Assembly: GCF_050030965.1 (NCBI RefSeq)
Contig: NZ_CP188297.1
Location: 3,782,001 to 3,846,000 of the forward strand
DNA length: 64,000 bases
Direction: 5' to 3'
DNA from: Glutamicibacter sp002979865
GTDB lineage: Bacteria > Actinomycetota > Actinomycetes > Actinomycetales > Micrococcaceae
Part shown: positions 53,498-62,210 of the stretch, one piece after another
How positions within the stretch are numbered: the first letter of the stretch is position 1
Layout of the letters: each line of letters opens with the position of its first letter
The notes under the pieces: model-generated
Told to the model about the DNA's origin: nothing
Databases searched by the model: none
What the model saw: only the letters and a program-made list of their open reading frames with translations
Program-made: the position numbers and the translations under genes

Positions 53498-54505
53498 TCA
53501 CATGATCTTGCCCAAATACTCCCAGAAGGCGCCACGAAGTGTGCGGCGGATGATCTGCTGATCAGTTTTCCATTCCCCAAGCACTTGAGCGCAATCCTTG
53601 AGCAAAGTCCTGTCAATTTCGGGTGGCAGCTGCGGCTTGTCAGCAATTAGTTCTACTACGTCAGACTGTGTCGTGAAGGCAAGCCAGGATTCAGCAACCT
53701 TTGCGCCGATCTCTTCTGCAACCTTCAACTCTTGTTGCTCATAAGCCGCGGAACCCTGATAGCCAGAAGCTTCACCACCACTGGAGTAGATCACCACAGG
53801 TTCGGCTTCCGGTTCAACGGCTGGCCTGATAACTGGCTTCTGAGCCATGACGGCAGGAGTAGGAACCGATGGCTTCGCTGCTGGCTTTGCTTCTGTCTCC
53901 AAAGACGCACTAGCAATTAGAGACGTCTTTTCAGAATGATTCTTGTCCCATTCAAGAACCTTAGTGAATGCGCTATCCAATAGTTGATTCGGAACGATTT
54001 CAATGTAGTCAGCGGTCAAAGCCAGGTGTTCAGCCACCGAGGCTACTCCAAGACGGCTATCGGATTTCGCTACGCCTAGTAACACTACTTTCATGCCCAA
54101 GTCTTGCGCTTCTTCGACGGCCTCGGCGAGGTCGTCATCGCCGGAGACCAAGTAAGCAATTGATGCCGAGCCATTACGGGCAACCCCTACAAGGTCCAGC
54201 GCCAGTCTCAGGTCCACACCTTTTTGCTCGCCGTTATAAGAGATACGACCTAAGCGCACTTTAACGCCGGGTATCAAGCCAATCCGCTTATGCTGCTCAG
54301 TAAATAGCCCGTCTTTCGAGGCGTCATACCAATAAACGCGGAGGTTATTAAGACCTGTGTTCTTCTTTACGGTTTGCACGATCCCGCGTACCAGCGCCTC
54401 GTAATGTGTTGTGAAGGCTGATCTTAAGGTTGTTCCGGCGGCACGATGACCGCCTAGTGAGAGCAGAAATCCGGCATCAATAAATATTGCAGTTTGATTC
54501 ATCAT
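53498..54505 (-). CDS. NYN-domain (PIN-like) putative RNA-binding nuclease
   Basis: A 335-residue protein. The N-terminal 165 residues form a NYN/DUF88 domain: AIFIDAGFLLSLGG (Asp10), VYWYDASKDG and the acidic YLVSGDDDLAEAV, a set of Asp residues that would bind a metal for RNA cleavage. A Pro/Ala/Glu-rich linker (AKPSVPTPAVMAQKP) joins it to a C-terminal helical segment (TLLKDCAQVLGEWKTDQQI). The substrate is unknown. It lies between metG and the wecB terminator and probably forms its own unit; TACGAT ends 6 bases before the first ATG. Confidence 0.85.
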   Translation of the reverse strand: MMNQTAIFIDAGFLLSLGGHRAAGTTLRSAFTTHYEALVRGIVQTVKKNTGLNNLRVYWYDASKDGLFTEQHKRIGLIPGVKVRLGRISYNGEQKGVDLRLALDLVGVARNGSASIAYLVSGDDDLAEAVEEAQDLGMKVVLLGVAKSDSRLGVASVAEHLALTADYIEIVPNQLLDSAFTKVLEWDKNHSEKTSLIASASLETEAKPAAKPSVPTPAVMAQKPVIRPAVEPEAEPVVIYSSGGEASGYQGSAAYEQQELKVAEEIGAKVAESWLAFTTQSDVVELIADKPQLPPEIDRTLLKDCAQVLGEWKTDQQIIRRTLRGAFWEYLGKIM

Positions 54506-54583
54506 GATTCGATCGTACTGATAAAACTATGCAAACCATATTGAAAGGTTCTGCAACGCATGACTCTTTCCGGTGTAAACCAG

Positions 54584-54619
54584 AAAAGACCAGTTCAACT
54601 GGTGTTGAACTGGTCTTTT
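54584..54619 (-). terminator. 16-bp terminator after wecB
   Basis: AAAAGACCAGTTCAAC (54584-54599) and GTTGAACTGGTCTTTT (54604-54619) form a perfect stem around a TGGT loop. On the - strand the T-run lies in the 3' arm, so it is a good intrinsic terminator for the wecCB transcript. Confidence 0.85.
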
Positions 54620-54627
54620 GAACTGAA

Positions 54628-55812
54628 CTAGATGCTGGTTGCTCGCATCATGTCTTCTGGATCTGACAGACTGGAATCGAATTCCTCGATACGCGAACCT
54701 ACGCCAAGCAATTCTGCAATTGCAGCGACGGTACGTACGGAAGCCCTGCCATCACCGTAAGGGTTTACAGCGTTAGCCATCTCGTTGTAAGCCGCTTCAT
54801 CATGCAACAGCTCAGTGACCGATTCGAAGATGCGCTTCTCATCGGTGCCGATCAGGCGTACGGTACCCGCGGTAACAGCTTCAGGACGCTCGGTGTTCAG
54901 GCGCATGACCAGAACAGGCTTGCCGAGGCTTGGAGCCTCTTCCTGGACGCCACCGGAATCGGTCAAGACGACGGTCGATGCATCAATGATGCGAGTGAAT
55001 TCGCCGTAAGCCAGCGGCTCGGTCAAAGTCACGTTAGGCAGTCCATCGATTTCCGGAAGCAACGCTTCGCGAACCGCAGGGTTGCGATGCAACGGCAAGA
55101 TGAATTCAACATCTGGTTCCGCCTTGGAGAGCTTTGCCAATGCACGGCCGATGCCGCGCATTGGTTCGCCTTGGTTCTCACGACGGTGCGTCGTCACCAG
55201 AACGATGCGCTTGTCAGAAGAAACCAATTCTTCCAACTTGGGATCCGAGAAAGGAACCTTTTTTTCGACAACAGTCAGCAGTGCGTCAATGACAGAGTTA
55301 CCGGTGATAACGATGTCATTTCCCTTGAACGTTTCACGCTCAAGGTTACGCTTGCTCAACGACGTTGGAGCCAAATGCAGGCTGGCGATCTGGCTGGTCA
55401 GCTTGCGGTTGGCTTCCTCCGGGAATGGAGAGAAGATGTCATAGCTTCGAAGTCCAGCCTCAGCGTGAACCACTGGGATACCACGGTAGAAAGCCGCGAT
55501 TGCACCAGCCGTCGAAGTGGTGGTGTCGCCCTGGACCACTACAGCGTCAGGCTTTTCCTTTTCGAAAATCTCGTCAAGACCAGCAATCGTCTTAGTAAGC
55601 AGACCATTCAGGGTCTGGCGCGGCTGAATGACATCCAAGTCATAGTCCGGCGTGATGCCAAAGAGCTCGTTAACCTGATCCAGCATTTCTCGGTGCTGTC
55701 CTGTTACGACAACAACGCATTCAAACTCGTCAGCTTCTTTCAAAGCCTTGACGATCGGCGCAACTTTGATGGCTTCAGGACGAGTGCCATAGATCGGCAT
55801 GATCTTCTTCAT
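54628..55812 (-). CDS. wecB: UDP-N-acetylglucosamine 2-epimerase (non-hydrolysing)
   Basis: Interconverts UDP-GlcNAc and UDP-ManNAc. The 394-residue protein has YGTRPEAIKVAPIVKAL at the N-terminus, VVQGDTTTSTAGA, VHAEAGLRSYD and TDSGGVQEEAPSLGKPVLV. Its product is the substrate of the upstream wecC, so together they supply UDP-ManNAcA. It is 28 bases from wecC on the same strand. Confidence 0.97.
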   Translation of the reverse strand: MKKIMPIYGTRPEAIKVAPIVKALKEADEFECVVVVTGQHREMLDQVNELFGITPDYDLDVIQPRQTLNGLLTKTIAGLDEIFEKEKPDAVVVQGDTTTSTAGAIAAFYRGIPVVHAEAGLRSYDIFSPFPEEANRKLTSQIASLHLAPTSLSKRNLERETFKGNDIVITGNSVIDALLTVVEKKVPFSDPKLEELVSSDKRIVLVTTHRRENQGEPMRGIGRALAKLSKAEPDVEFILPLHRNPAVREALLPEIDGLPNVTLTEPLAYGEFTRIIDASTVVLTDSGGVQEEAPSLGKPVLVMRLNTERPEAVTAGTVRLIGTDEKRIFESVTELLHDEAAYNEMANAVNPYGDGRASVRTVAAIAELLGVGSRIEEFDSSLSDPEDMMRATSI

Positions 55813-55840
55813 AGATATATAACCTTGTCAGATTGGAGAA

Positions 55841-57073
55841 CTAGCGCCAGAGACCGCGAGTGTCGATAACTTCTTTGCCGGCCAGTGCGGTTGCTGGTAC
55901 GGACTTGAACTGGTCGTGGTCGACCAGTAAAGTAATTACGCTTGCCGATTCTAGAGCTTCATCGGTTGCAGCGAGATTCAGGTTGGGGATGCCCGCAAGA
56001 TTCTTAGGCAATTCCTCTACGTGTGGCTCCACTGCAAAGAATTCGACGGTTGGGTTGGCTTCAGCCAACTTGCGAGCGATCGCAATGGATGGCGATTCAC
56101 GCATGTCGTCAATGTTCGCCTTGAAAGCCAAACCCATGACCGCTATCTTGCCGTTGAAGGATGGGAGTTTGGTAGCTTCTACAACCTTGTCGATAACCCA
56201 GTTCGGCTTCGCATCGTTGGTGTTACGAGCCATGCGGATCAACTTTGATTCTTCAGGAGCAGCCGAGACAATGAACCATGGATCAACTGCGATGCAGTGA
56301 CCGCCAACACCTGGACCGGGCTGAAGAATGTTTACTCGCGGGTGGCGATTGGCCAGTGAGATCAATTCCCAAACGTCAATGCCCAGCTTGTCGGAGATCA
56401 CCGACAGTTCGTTAGCGAAGGCGATGTTCACGTCGCGGTACGAGTTCTCGACCAGCTTTGCCATTTCAGCAGTCTTAGCATCGGTGGTTAGGATAGCTGC
56501 CTGGCAGAAGGTCTCGTAAAGAGCCTTGGCCTTTTCCGCAGCTTCTGGGGTAATACCGCCGACGATACGGTCATTGGTGACCAACTCTTCCATGACGTGA
56601 CCAGGAAGTACGCGCTCCGGGCAGTGTGCTACAAGCAGGCTGTCCTTGTTCAGGTCGGGACGCTTCTTCAGCAGGTAGTCGAAGAGATGCTGGGTTGCAC
56701 CTGGAGGCGAGGTCGACTCGAGAATGACCAGTTCGCCGCCCTTGAGCTTTGGAGCAATGCCCTCTGCTGCAGCCTCAATGTAAGAAAGATCAGCGGTGTA
56801 ATCATCGTTGAACGGAGTCGGCACAGCAACAATGTACGCTTCAGCTTCTGGAGTATCGAAGCTTGCAGACAAGGTACCGGCTGCCACCGCGGCGGAAACG
56901 AATTCGCCCAACGCCGGCTCTACGAACGGCACCTCGCCCTTGTTGACTGCCTCTACAGTTCGAGGAGTTACATCGACGCCTTTTACGGTGATGCCCTTCG
57001 AGGCAAGAATTGCAGCAGTTGGCAATCCGATGTAACCCAAACCGATTACGGCGACTTCTTTAATGTTGTTCAC
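55841..57073 (-). CDS. wecC: UDP-N-acetyl-D-mannosamine dehydrogenase
   Basis: Oxidises UDP-ManNAc twice to UDP-ManNAc uronic acid. The protein (410 residues from GTG 57073) has the NAD site AVIGLGYIGLPTA, ESTSPPGATQ and the catalytic Cys in GGHCIAVDPWF, which is typical of UDP-ManNAc rather than UDP-glucose dehydrogenases. The GTG is chosen because AAGGAAAG lies 8 bases upstream; a frame extension to 57172 has no family match. UDP-ManNAcA is a building block of teichuronic acids and other acidic wall glycans. Confidence 0.93.
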   Translation of the reverse strand: MNNIKEVAVIGLGYIGLPTAAILASKGITVKGVDVTPRTVEAVNKGEVPFVEPALGEFVSAAVAAGTLSASFDTPEAEAYIVAVPTPFNDDYTADLSYIEAAAEGIAPKLKGGELVILESTSPPGATQHLFDYLLKKRPDLNKDSLLVAHCPERVLPGHVMEELVTNDRIVGGITPEAAEKAKALYETFCQAAILTTDAKTAEMAKLVENSYRDVNIAFANELSVISDKLGIDVWELISLANRHPRVNILQPGPGVGGHCIAVDPWFIVSAAPEESKLIRMARNTNDAKPNWVIDKVVEATKLPSFNGKIAVMGLAFKANIDDMRESPSIAIARKLAEANPTVEFFAVEPHVEELPKNLAGIPNLNLAATDEALESASVITLLVDHDQFKSVPATALAGKEVIDTRGLWR

Positions 57074-57205
57074 TAAAGTGACTTTCCTTCTGGTACGAGC
57101 GATGTTCCCTACGAAAGGGCCTGCAAGCTGATCTTGTAGCACAAGAATTGCAAGATTAGCCCTATAAACCATATCCCATCACTGGCATCAGCGACAGCCT
57201 CATTG

Positions 57206-58981
57206 TCACGGAGCTTTACTTATTACTCGCTCGTAAACTTGGACAATGCTATGCGCGTTTTGCTCCCAAGTTCTATTGGCAAGCACGAATTCCCGCCCTG
57301 ACTTGCCCATGCGCTCAGCTGTCGCTGGGTTTAAAATCAATTTTTCGATATTTTCGGCCCACTCAGCCACATCCCCCGCAGGTATCAAGTGACCGTTCTC
57401 ACCGTCAGCGATCAGCTCCTGCAAGGCAGGGAGATCGGATGCCAAGACAGGTACGTTCGACGCCATAGCTTCCACTGGTTTGAGCGGAGTTACCGAACGA
57501 GTAACAGCAGAGTCAATTCGTGGCACGACGAAAGCGTTCAACGCAGCATGATAGAGGTGCGACTGTTCCCGCGGAATGCGACCAGGAAACACACAACGCG
57601 TGGTGATGCCCAGACTTTTGGCTAGGCTGATCAGATTTTCACGATCCGTACCATCGCCAACGATCAACAAACGTAACTCCTTGTGCTGCTTTGCAAGTTC
57701 AGCAACAGCACGGACAACCGTCGAAAGCCCCTCATAAGGGACCAAGCTGCTAACCGTCCCCACATAAAATGCTTCAGAATCAAGGTCCAGCTGCGCACGA
57801 GCTTGGACCCTGGACACGGGTTCCTCTAGGAACTTTTCCCCTATCCCGTTCGGCAATATTGAAATTTTTGTCTCATCAACGCCGGCGTCGATCAGGTTGC
57901 GTTTCATGGCATCGCCCAAGGTGAAGACATGATCGGCATGCCGAGCTACAAACGCTTCGCGCTCCACGAATAGTCGGTATCGTTCTGAATCTTTCGAACT
58001 CTCGGGACGCGTAGAAAGCCACGTGTCTGCCAGCTGTCCGCGAACTTCGTAAACCCACGGTATACCGGTCGCTTTTGCAACGGACTTAACCGCTAGAGCG
58101 TTAGAAAAATCTGTCGTTGTGTGAAGTACAGAAGGCGCCTCTTGAAGGACTCTGCTCAGTAGGTCTTCAGCTTGTTGCTGGATTCTTCCGGTGAAGTCAT
58201 GCTTCGCTGGAAAAGGCAGGCAGCGCTGGTATTCGATACCAGAAACCACGTCAGCTTCTGAGACGGATAGTTTGCCGATATTCAAGGGATAATTCACTCG
58301 GGTAAGTCCTTTGACTCCCCATCCTGCATCCCTTAATGACGCAAGAATTGAATGAGTTCGTTGTGCGTAACCGCTACCAGTGTGTGGCAACGAATTGGTA
58401 GCAACGTAAAGAACAGATCGAGTCGTGCTAGTCGATATACCGGCGGTACGCAGCGGAGAAAGACAAGGCTCTGCCCCCTTGAAGGATGCCAATTCTGATT
58501 CATAGTGACGAAGTTGACGGCCGCTGCGATTCTGCTGCAACAGCTCAATGGCATCTGTCATCCAGCCCAATGACCACAATAGACGGGCCTTGGCACGTAC
58601 GTGGGCGATGGAAGGTTTGCCCCTATTGAGTAATTCTTCTGCAAGTTCCCACTCATTGGAAGCAATGCAAAGGTTAGCCAAGAATACTGATTGGCTTGGG
58701 TTGCTGTCGGAGCTTAACCATTCTCTGCAGGCAGAGAGCAGGGCACTAGTGTCATCCTTCAGCATGGCCGAGAGCGCGCGTAGCGGAATGCTGGATTTAT
58801 CACTCCCAAGAGTAATAATCAACGAGCGTAGAACCGGGTTGGACTTGAAGCGGCGAGCAACTTGGAGCGCAAAATAAGTAGGATCATCAGCAATGTTGGA
58901 AAGTACCAAATTACCGGTGTTGATTGCATTCGGAATGACTTTTAGATTCAAAAGTTCTGCTCTATCTCTTGGAGTACGCAT
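57206..58981 (-). CDS. glycosyltransferase family 4 with N-terminal helical repeat region
   Basis: The first 230 residues are alpha-helical and TPR-like (LANLCIASNEWELAEELLN; ARLLWSLGWMTDAIELL). A GT4 domain follows with YVATNSLPHTGSGYAQRTHS, WVYEVRGQLADTW, ILPNGIGEKFL, VGTVSSLVPYEGL and the nucleotide-sugar motif VTPLKPVEAMASNVPVLASD. The start is uncertain: ATGs at 58981, 59008 and 59038 and an upstream start at 59140 all lie in or at the edge of the previous gene. 58981 gives the smallest overlap (20 bases). Confidence 0.88.
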   Translation of the reverse strand: MRTPRDRAELLNLKVIPNAINTGNLVLSNIADDPTYFALQVARRFKSNPVLRSLIITLGSDKSSIPLRALSAMLKDDTSALLSACREWLSSDSNPSQSVFLANLCIASNEWELAEELLNRGKPSIAHVRAKARLLWSLGWMTDAIELLQQNRSGRQLRHYESELASFKGAEPCLSPLRTAGISTSTTRSVLYVATNSLPHTGSGYAQRTHSILASLRDAGWGVKGLTRVNYPLNIGKLSVSEADVVSGIEYQRCLPFPAKHDFTGRIQQQAEDLLSRVLQEAPSVLHTTTDFSNALAVKSVAKATGIPWVYEVRGQLADTWLSTRPESSKDSERYRLFVEREAFVARHADHVFTLGDAMKRNLIDAGVDETKISILPNGIGEKFLEEPVSRVQARAQLDLDSEAFYVGTVSSLVPYEGLSTVVRAVAELAKQHKELRLLIVGDGTDRENLISLAKSLGITTRCVFPGRIPREQSHLYHAALNAFVVPRIDSAVTRSVTPLKPVEAMASNVPVLASDLPALQELIADGENGHLIPAGDVAEWAENIEKLILNPATAERMGKSGREFVLANRTWEQNAHSIVQVYERVISKAP

Positions 58982-60137
58982 CGACGACTGCGCCCAGTAG
59001 TTCGGCATATTCCCGCCCGGCTTGACGTAGCGATCCATGTTTCCTGACCCAGTCGGTCCCGCGACGATCGGTCCGCAAAATTCCAGGGTTCGCAACCAAG
59101 TTGTTAATGTAAGCGGCCAAGGAAGGTACGTCTTGTTCAATCACAGTCCCAGCTTCGGAATCACGAATAATTTCCGCTGCTTCTCCTCTGACTAAGCCGC
59201 TGACGTGCTGATTCAAGTAAAGAAGTTCATAGATTTTCGAAGGCACTGTGTGGTTAAAGCTCGGCCAGTCAGGACGCAGAGAAACTAGGCATGTATCCGC
59301 CCACGAGTAATTTTCCAGTACTTCCTGGCCGTAGACAGGGTCTTGGAAGTCAATATCAAGCCCAAGATCCATCGCTAGGCTCATCAATTTACTCTTTTCA
59401 GTGCCCTGGCCAACAATGCGCAGACGTACAGATTCTGGTACGTACTCCATCGCTCGGATAACGGTCTCCAGACCCTGGCTCCGACCAATGTTCCCTAGAT
59501 AGAGAATATGGAATTCGCCATCGATCTCGCGTTGAGAAACTGTAAGATCTTCGCGTTCGGTTTCAACGCCGTTGGTGATCGTGGCGACGTTCTTCACGCC
59601 ATTTCGCTTCATCTTCCCCGCCAGGCCGTACGTCACCGTGACGAGCATATCGCTTTTATTCACAACGAAACTGATGATCTTCGAAATAGCTGGCTCGACC
59701 CAGCGGAACTTGATAACTTGTGATTCACTGAGCAAATCTGGCCAAGCATCCCGGAGGTCGACAACTAAGGGTACACCCCGTAAACGGCTGGCCACGAAGC
59801 CAACAATTAGCGTTGGAATTGCTGGGACAGTTGCGATAATAACGTCAGGCTTTTGCCCTCGGAATGCAGCAGGGACGCTCAGAACTGCATCAACGCCATG
59901 CTTCAATACTTTTCCGAGCATCGTTTTGGAACGACGCATTGATGGATAGTGCTGCAGCTTCAAATAATGATTATCAAGAAGACGACTTTGCCGTTTAGTT
60001 GCAATCCGATTTGATTTCGGGGTCACTACAGTAACTTCGTGCCCCAATTGCCCCAGTTCGTCGGCAATAATTGACCAGCGTCGCTGAGGTGGCGAGATCT
60101 CAGGCGTGAACGAGTGAGTCAGAAGCATAACTTTCAT
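58962..60137 (-). CDS. glycosyltransferase family 4
   Basis: A 391-residue GT-B enzyme. The N-terminal domain begins MKVMLLTHSFTPEISPPQRR, and the C-terminal domain has FHILYLGNIGRSQGLETVI and LRIVGQGTEKSKL. PSKIYELLYLNQHVSGLVRG takes the place of the usual E-x7-E segment; PSKIYE is typical of WbuB-like transferases. The ATG at 60137 is preferred because AGGGGAG lies 8 bases upstream; a GTG three codons earlier would overlap that site. The donor may be a UDP-HexNAc or the ManNAcA made by wecBC, which is inference. Confidence 0.9.
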   Translation of the reverse strand: MKVMLLTHSFTPEISPPQRRWSIIADELGQLGHEVTVVTPKSNRIATKRQSRLLDNHYLKLQHYPSMRRSKTMLGKVLKHGVDAVLSVPAAFRGQKPDVIIATVPAIPTLIVGFVASRLRGVPLVVDLRDAWPDLLSESQVIKFRWVEPAISKIISFVVNKSDMLVTVTYGLAGKMKRNGVKNVATITNGVETEREDLTVSQREIDGEFHILYLGNIGRSQGLETVIRAMEYVPESVRLRIVGQGTEKSKLMSLAMDLGLDIDFQDPVYGQEVLENYSWADTCLVSLRPDWPSFNHTVPSKIYELLYLNQHVSGLVRGEAAEIIRDSEAGTVIEQDVPSLAAYINNLVANPGILRTDRRGTDWVRKHGSLRQAGREYAELLGAVVDAYSKR

Positions 60138-60187
60138 CTTCTTCACTCCCCTGATTTACCTCGTACTATTTGCACAATAAGACTTTC

Positions 60188-62101
60188 CTAGAAAAAGACA
60201 TGTTTATCATTGCGTCCAAACCACTGAATACTACCAGTTGCAGTCAACTCCGCATCACTCAGATCCCAGGTATGCGCTAGCCCATCATTCCCGCGCATCT
60301 GGGTAAAGTTGAAACGGTCACTCGAATAAATGGTTCCTCCACGTTCAATGACGTCTTTTAGGAATCTTGTATCTTCGCCACGGTTACGTGTATCAAAGGG
60401 TGTCTCGCGGAAAACGTGCGCGCGGCCAAGCATCGTCGGACCCATCACGAGGTTTGTAAAGCGGTGCTCACGTTCGGCAAATCTCAGCAAAGTAGCATCT
60501 GAATCCGCGAGGTACATGTAATGCGCCTGCTTGCCTACTATCGAGGCGCCGCTGTATCGAAGCGCTGAAACTTGATCGAAGAGATAGTACTCCCCGTATA
60601 GGTCGTCATCATCCATTTTGGTGATGAAGTCGCCGTTGGCCATGGCCACCGCGGCGTTCAGGCAGTCACCCAAAGTATTTTCTTCACCCATCTCAAGCAG
60701 TTGGTAGTTCGCTACTCCAGCTGCTGATGCCATATCGGCCAGTTGTCCAGTGGCGGCCGAGAACTTGTGAGCCACGAGGACGAGCTCAACTTCAACATCC
60801 TTCTGTTTCCCTACAGTTTCGAATATATGCTGAAGCTGGTGAGGCCTTATGGTCGAAACAATCGCACTTACCTTTGGAGTACAGGACATGGACATTGGCT
60901 GACCCTGAGCAGAACGGAGCCCAACGAATTGTTCAACCTGTTGAGCACGATGCGCATAGGTATGGTTCTTCCAGATCCTGCGCTGACCCATATGGACCAT
61001 TCGCTGGCGAAGTTCTGGGCTCCGAACCAAGCTGCGAATCGAGTTAGATGCTTGTTCCCTGGTGGATACCTGAAGTACCTCTGAAGGCGTGAAGAAATTC
61101 TCTATCGCAGCGCTTGGAGCCGAAATCACAGGAGTGCCAGCGGCGGTGATCTCGAATATTCGACGGGCACACATGCTTGGCGAATCGACCACGGAGTTGA
61201 CGTTCAGAAAAACGTTGTAGTTCTTGTACGCAGAAAGCATCTTGTCATAGCCGAGCGAGCCGACAACATTCTGGTCATACGGTGCCGGGAACTGGTACTT
61301 CGCGTCTCCGCCGTGCTGCCGGGAGAAAATGTCTAGCCCGCTAGTGAGCTTTGGCGAGATATCCATGGCTCCGCCAAGCACGATCTCCATCTGTTCTTGT
61401 CGTTCGGGGTACTTGTCCGCAAAATACATTCCGGCGAAAGCTACATCTCGGCGTTCTTGGCTAAGTGTCCGTACCGGATTATGGAACTTCGGCTGAGCTG
61501 CAAAGCTCAACGCTGCGACCCGTTCATGGCCCAGTGCTTCATGGTATTCCGGAATTTTGCGGGAATCTGATGTGAAAACGACATCGAACAGCCTTGCAGA
61601 ATCGAGGAAGTCGGCGAAGTGCGGTGGGTCTTCTTTATTCCAGAAAACTGCTGGAACAGATCGTTCTTTAAACGCTTCCACCATCTCGACAAACGCTGGT
61701 CGAGGTGCCGACGGACCGGTTAGGTGGTACTGCCAAGACTTGTTGTTTCCAGCCCAGGCCGACTCCGCGAAGAGAAGATCAAATTCTCGTGTTTCAAGTT
61801 CATCCTGCCATGAGCTGGGGGTGATAAAGGTGCAGTTCCATTCAGGCGCCCAAGCTTTCGCGCTGAAATCATCAAGAATGACGGCAACGTTTAACTTTCC
61901 ATCGTGGTCCTCTGAAGGTTCAAATTCTACCGGTGGGAATTGCAGTCCAAGCAATTTCTCAACATCTGTTCGCAAGTAGCGCTGCTGTCCCCCGATGCGC
62001 AAATCATAGTTGCGGCGCTGGTACCACTCCTGCAATTGCTGCGGACCACCCTGGCGAAGATGCCAAAGTGCTTTTCGGAAGTCCCCTAATGCAATTTTCA
62101 C
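60188..62101 (-). CDS. CgeB-like glycosyltransferase fused to a family 2 glycosyltransferase
   Basis: The 637-residue protein has two modules. Residues about 60-400 are a CgeB/GT1-like domain (VFWNKEDPPHFADFLDSA, DVVFTSDS, FLNVNSVVDSPSMCARRIFE, AGTPVIS). Residues about 410-637 are a GT2 domain (VSAIVSTIRPHQL, KMDDDDLYGEYYLFDQV, GEDTRFLKDV). The GT2 part lacks membrane helices. It could add two sugars in sequence. GTG start at 62101 after TGAGAA. The upstream gene shares the first module but has a different C-terminal half. Confidence 0.88.
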   Translation of the reverse strand: MKIALGDFRKALWHLRQGGPQQLQEWYQRRNYDLRIGGQQRYLRTDVEKLLGLQFPPVEFEPSEDHDGKLNVAVILDDFSAKAWAPEWNCTFITPSSWQDELETREFDLLFAESAWAGNNKSWQYHLTGPSAPRPAFVEMVEAFKERSVPAVFWNKEDPPHFADFLDSARLFDVVFTSDSRKIPEYHEALGHERVAALSFAAQPKFHNPVRTLSQERRDVAFAGMYFADKYPERQEQMEIVLGGAMDISPKLTSGLDIFSRQHGGDAKYQFPAPYDQNVVGSLGYDKMLSAYKNYNVFLNVNSVVDSPSMCARRIFEITAAGTPVISAPSAAIENFFTPSEVLQVSTREQASNSIRSLVRSPELRQRMVHMGQRRIWKNHTYAHRAQQVEQFVGLRSAQGQPMSMSCTPKVSAIVSTIRPHQLQHIFETVGKQKDVEVELVLVAHKFSAATGQLADMASAAGVANYQLLEMGEENTLGDCLNAAVAMANGDFITKMDDDDLYGEYYLFDQVSALRYSGASIVGKQAHYMYLADSDATLLRFAEREHRFTNLVMGPTMLGRAHVFRETPFDTRNRGEDTRFLKDVIERGGTIYSSDRFNFTQMRGNDGLAHTWDLSDAELTATGSIQWFGRNDKHVFF

Positions 62102-62145
62102 TTCTCAACTCACTTTATCTTCAATGCAGACTAGATCAATAATAC

Positions 62146-62189
62146 AGTGAGGTGCATTCGGTGGCGATTGCCACTGAACGCACCTCACT
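62146..62189 (-). terminator. long hairpin after the right-edge glycosyltransferase gene
   Basis: AGTGAGGTGC (62146-62155) pairs with GCACCTCACT (62180-62189); inside, TTC/GAA and GTGGC/GCCAC continue the stem to a four-base loop. It lies 22 bases beyond the stop at 62211 on the - strand. The following sequence is AT-rich (TGTATTATTG) but has no long T-run. Confidence 0.6.
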
Positions 62190-62210
62190 AGAGAAAAGCA
62201 CTAAAGAGCG

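Noticed and set aside
54802..55869. 355-residue open frame on the + strand
   Set aside because: Antisense to wecB; its residues are the complement of conserved epimerase codons and show no fold signature.
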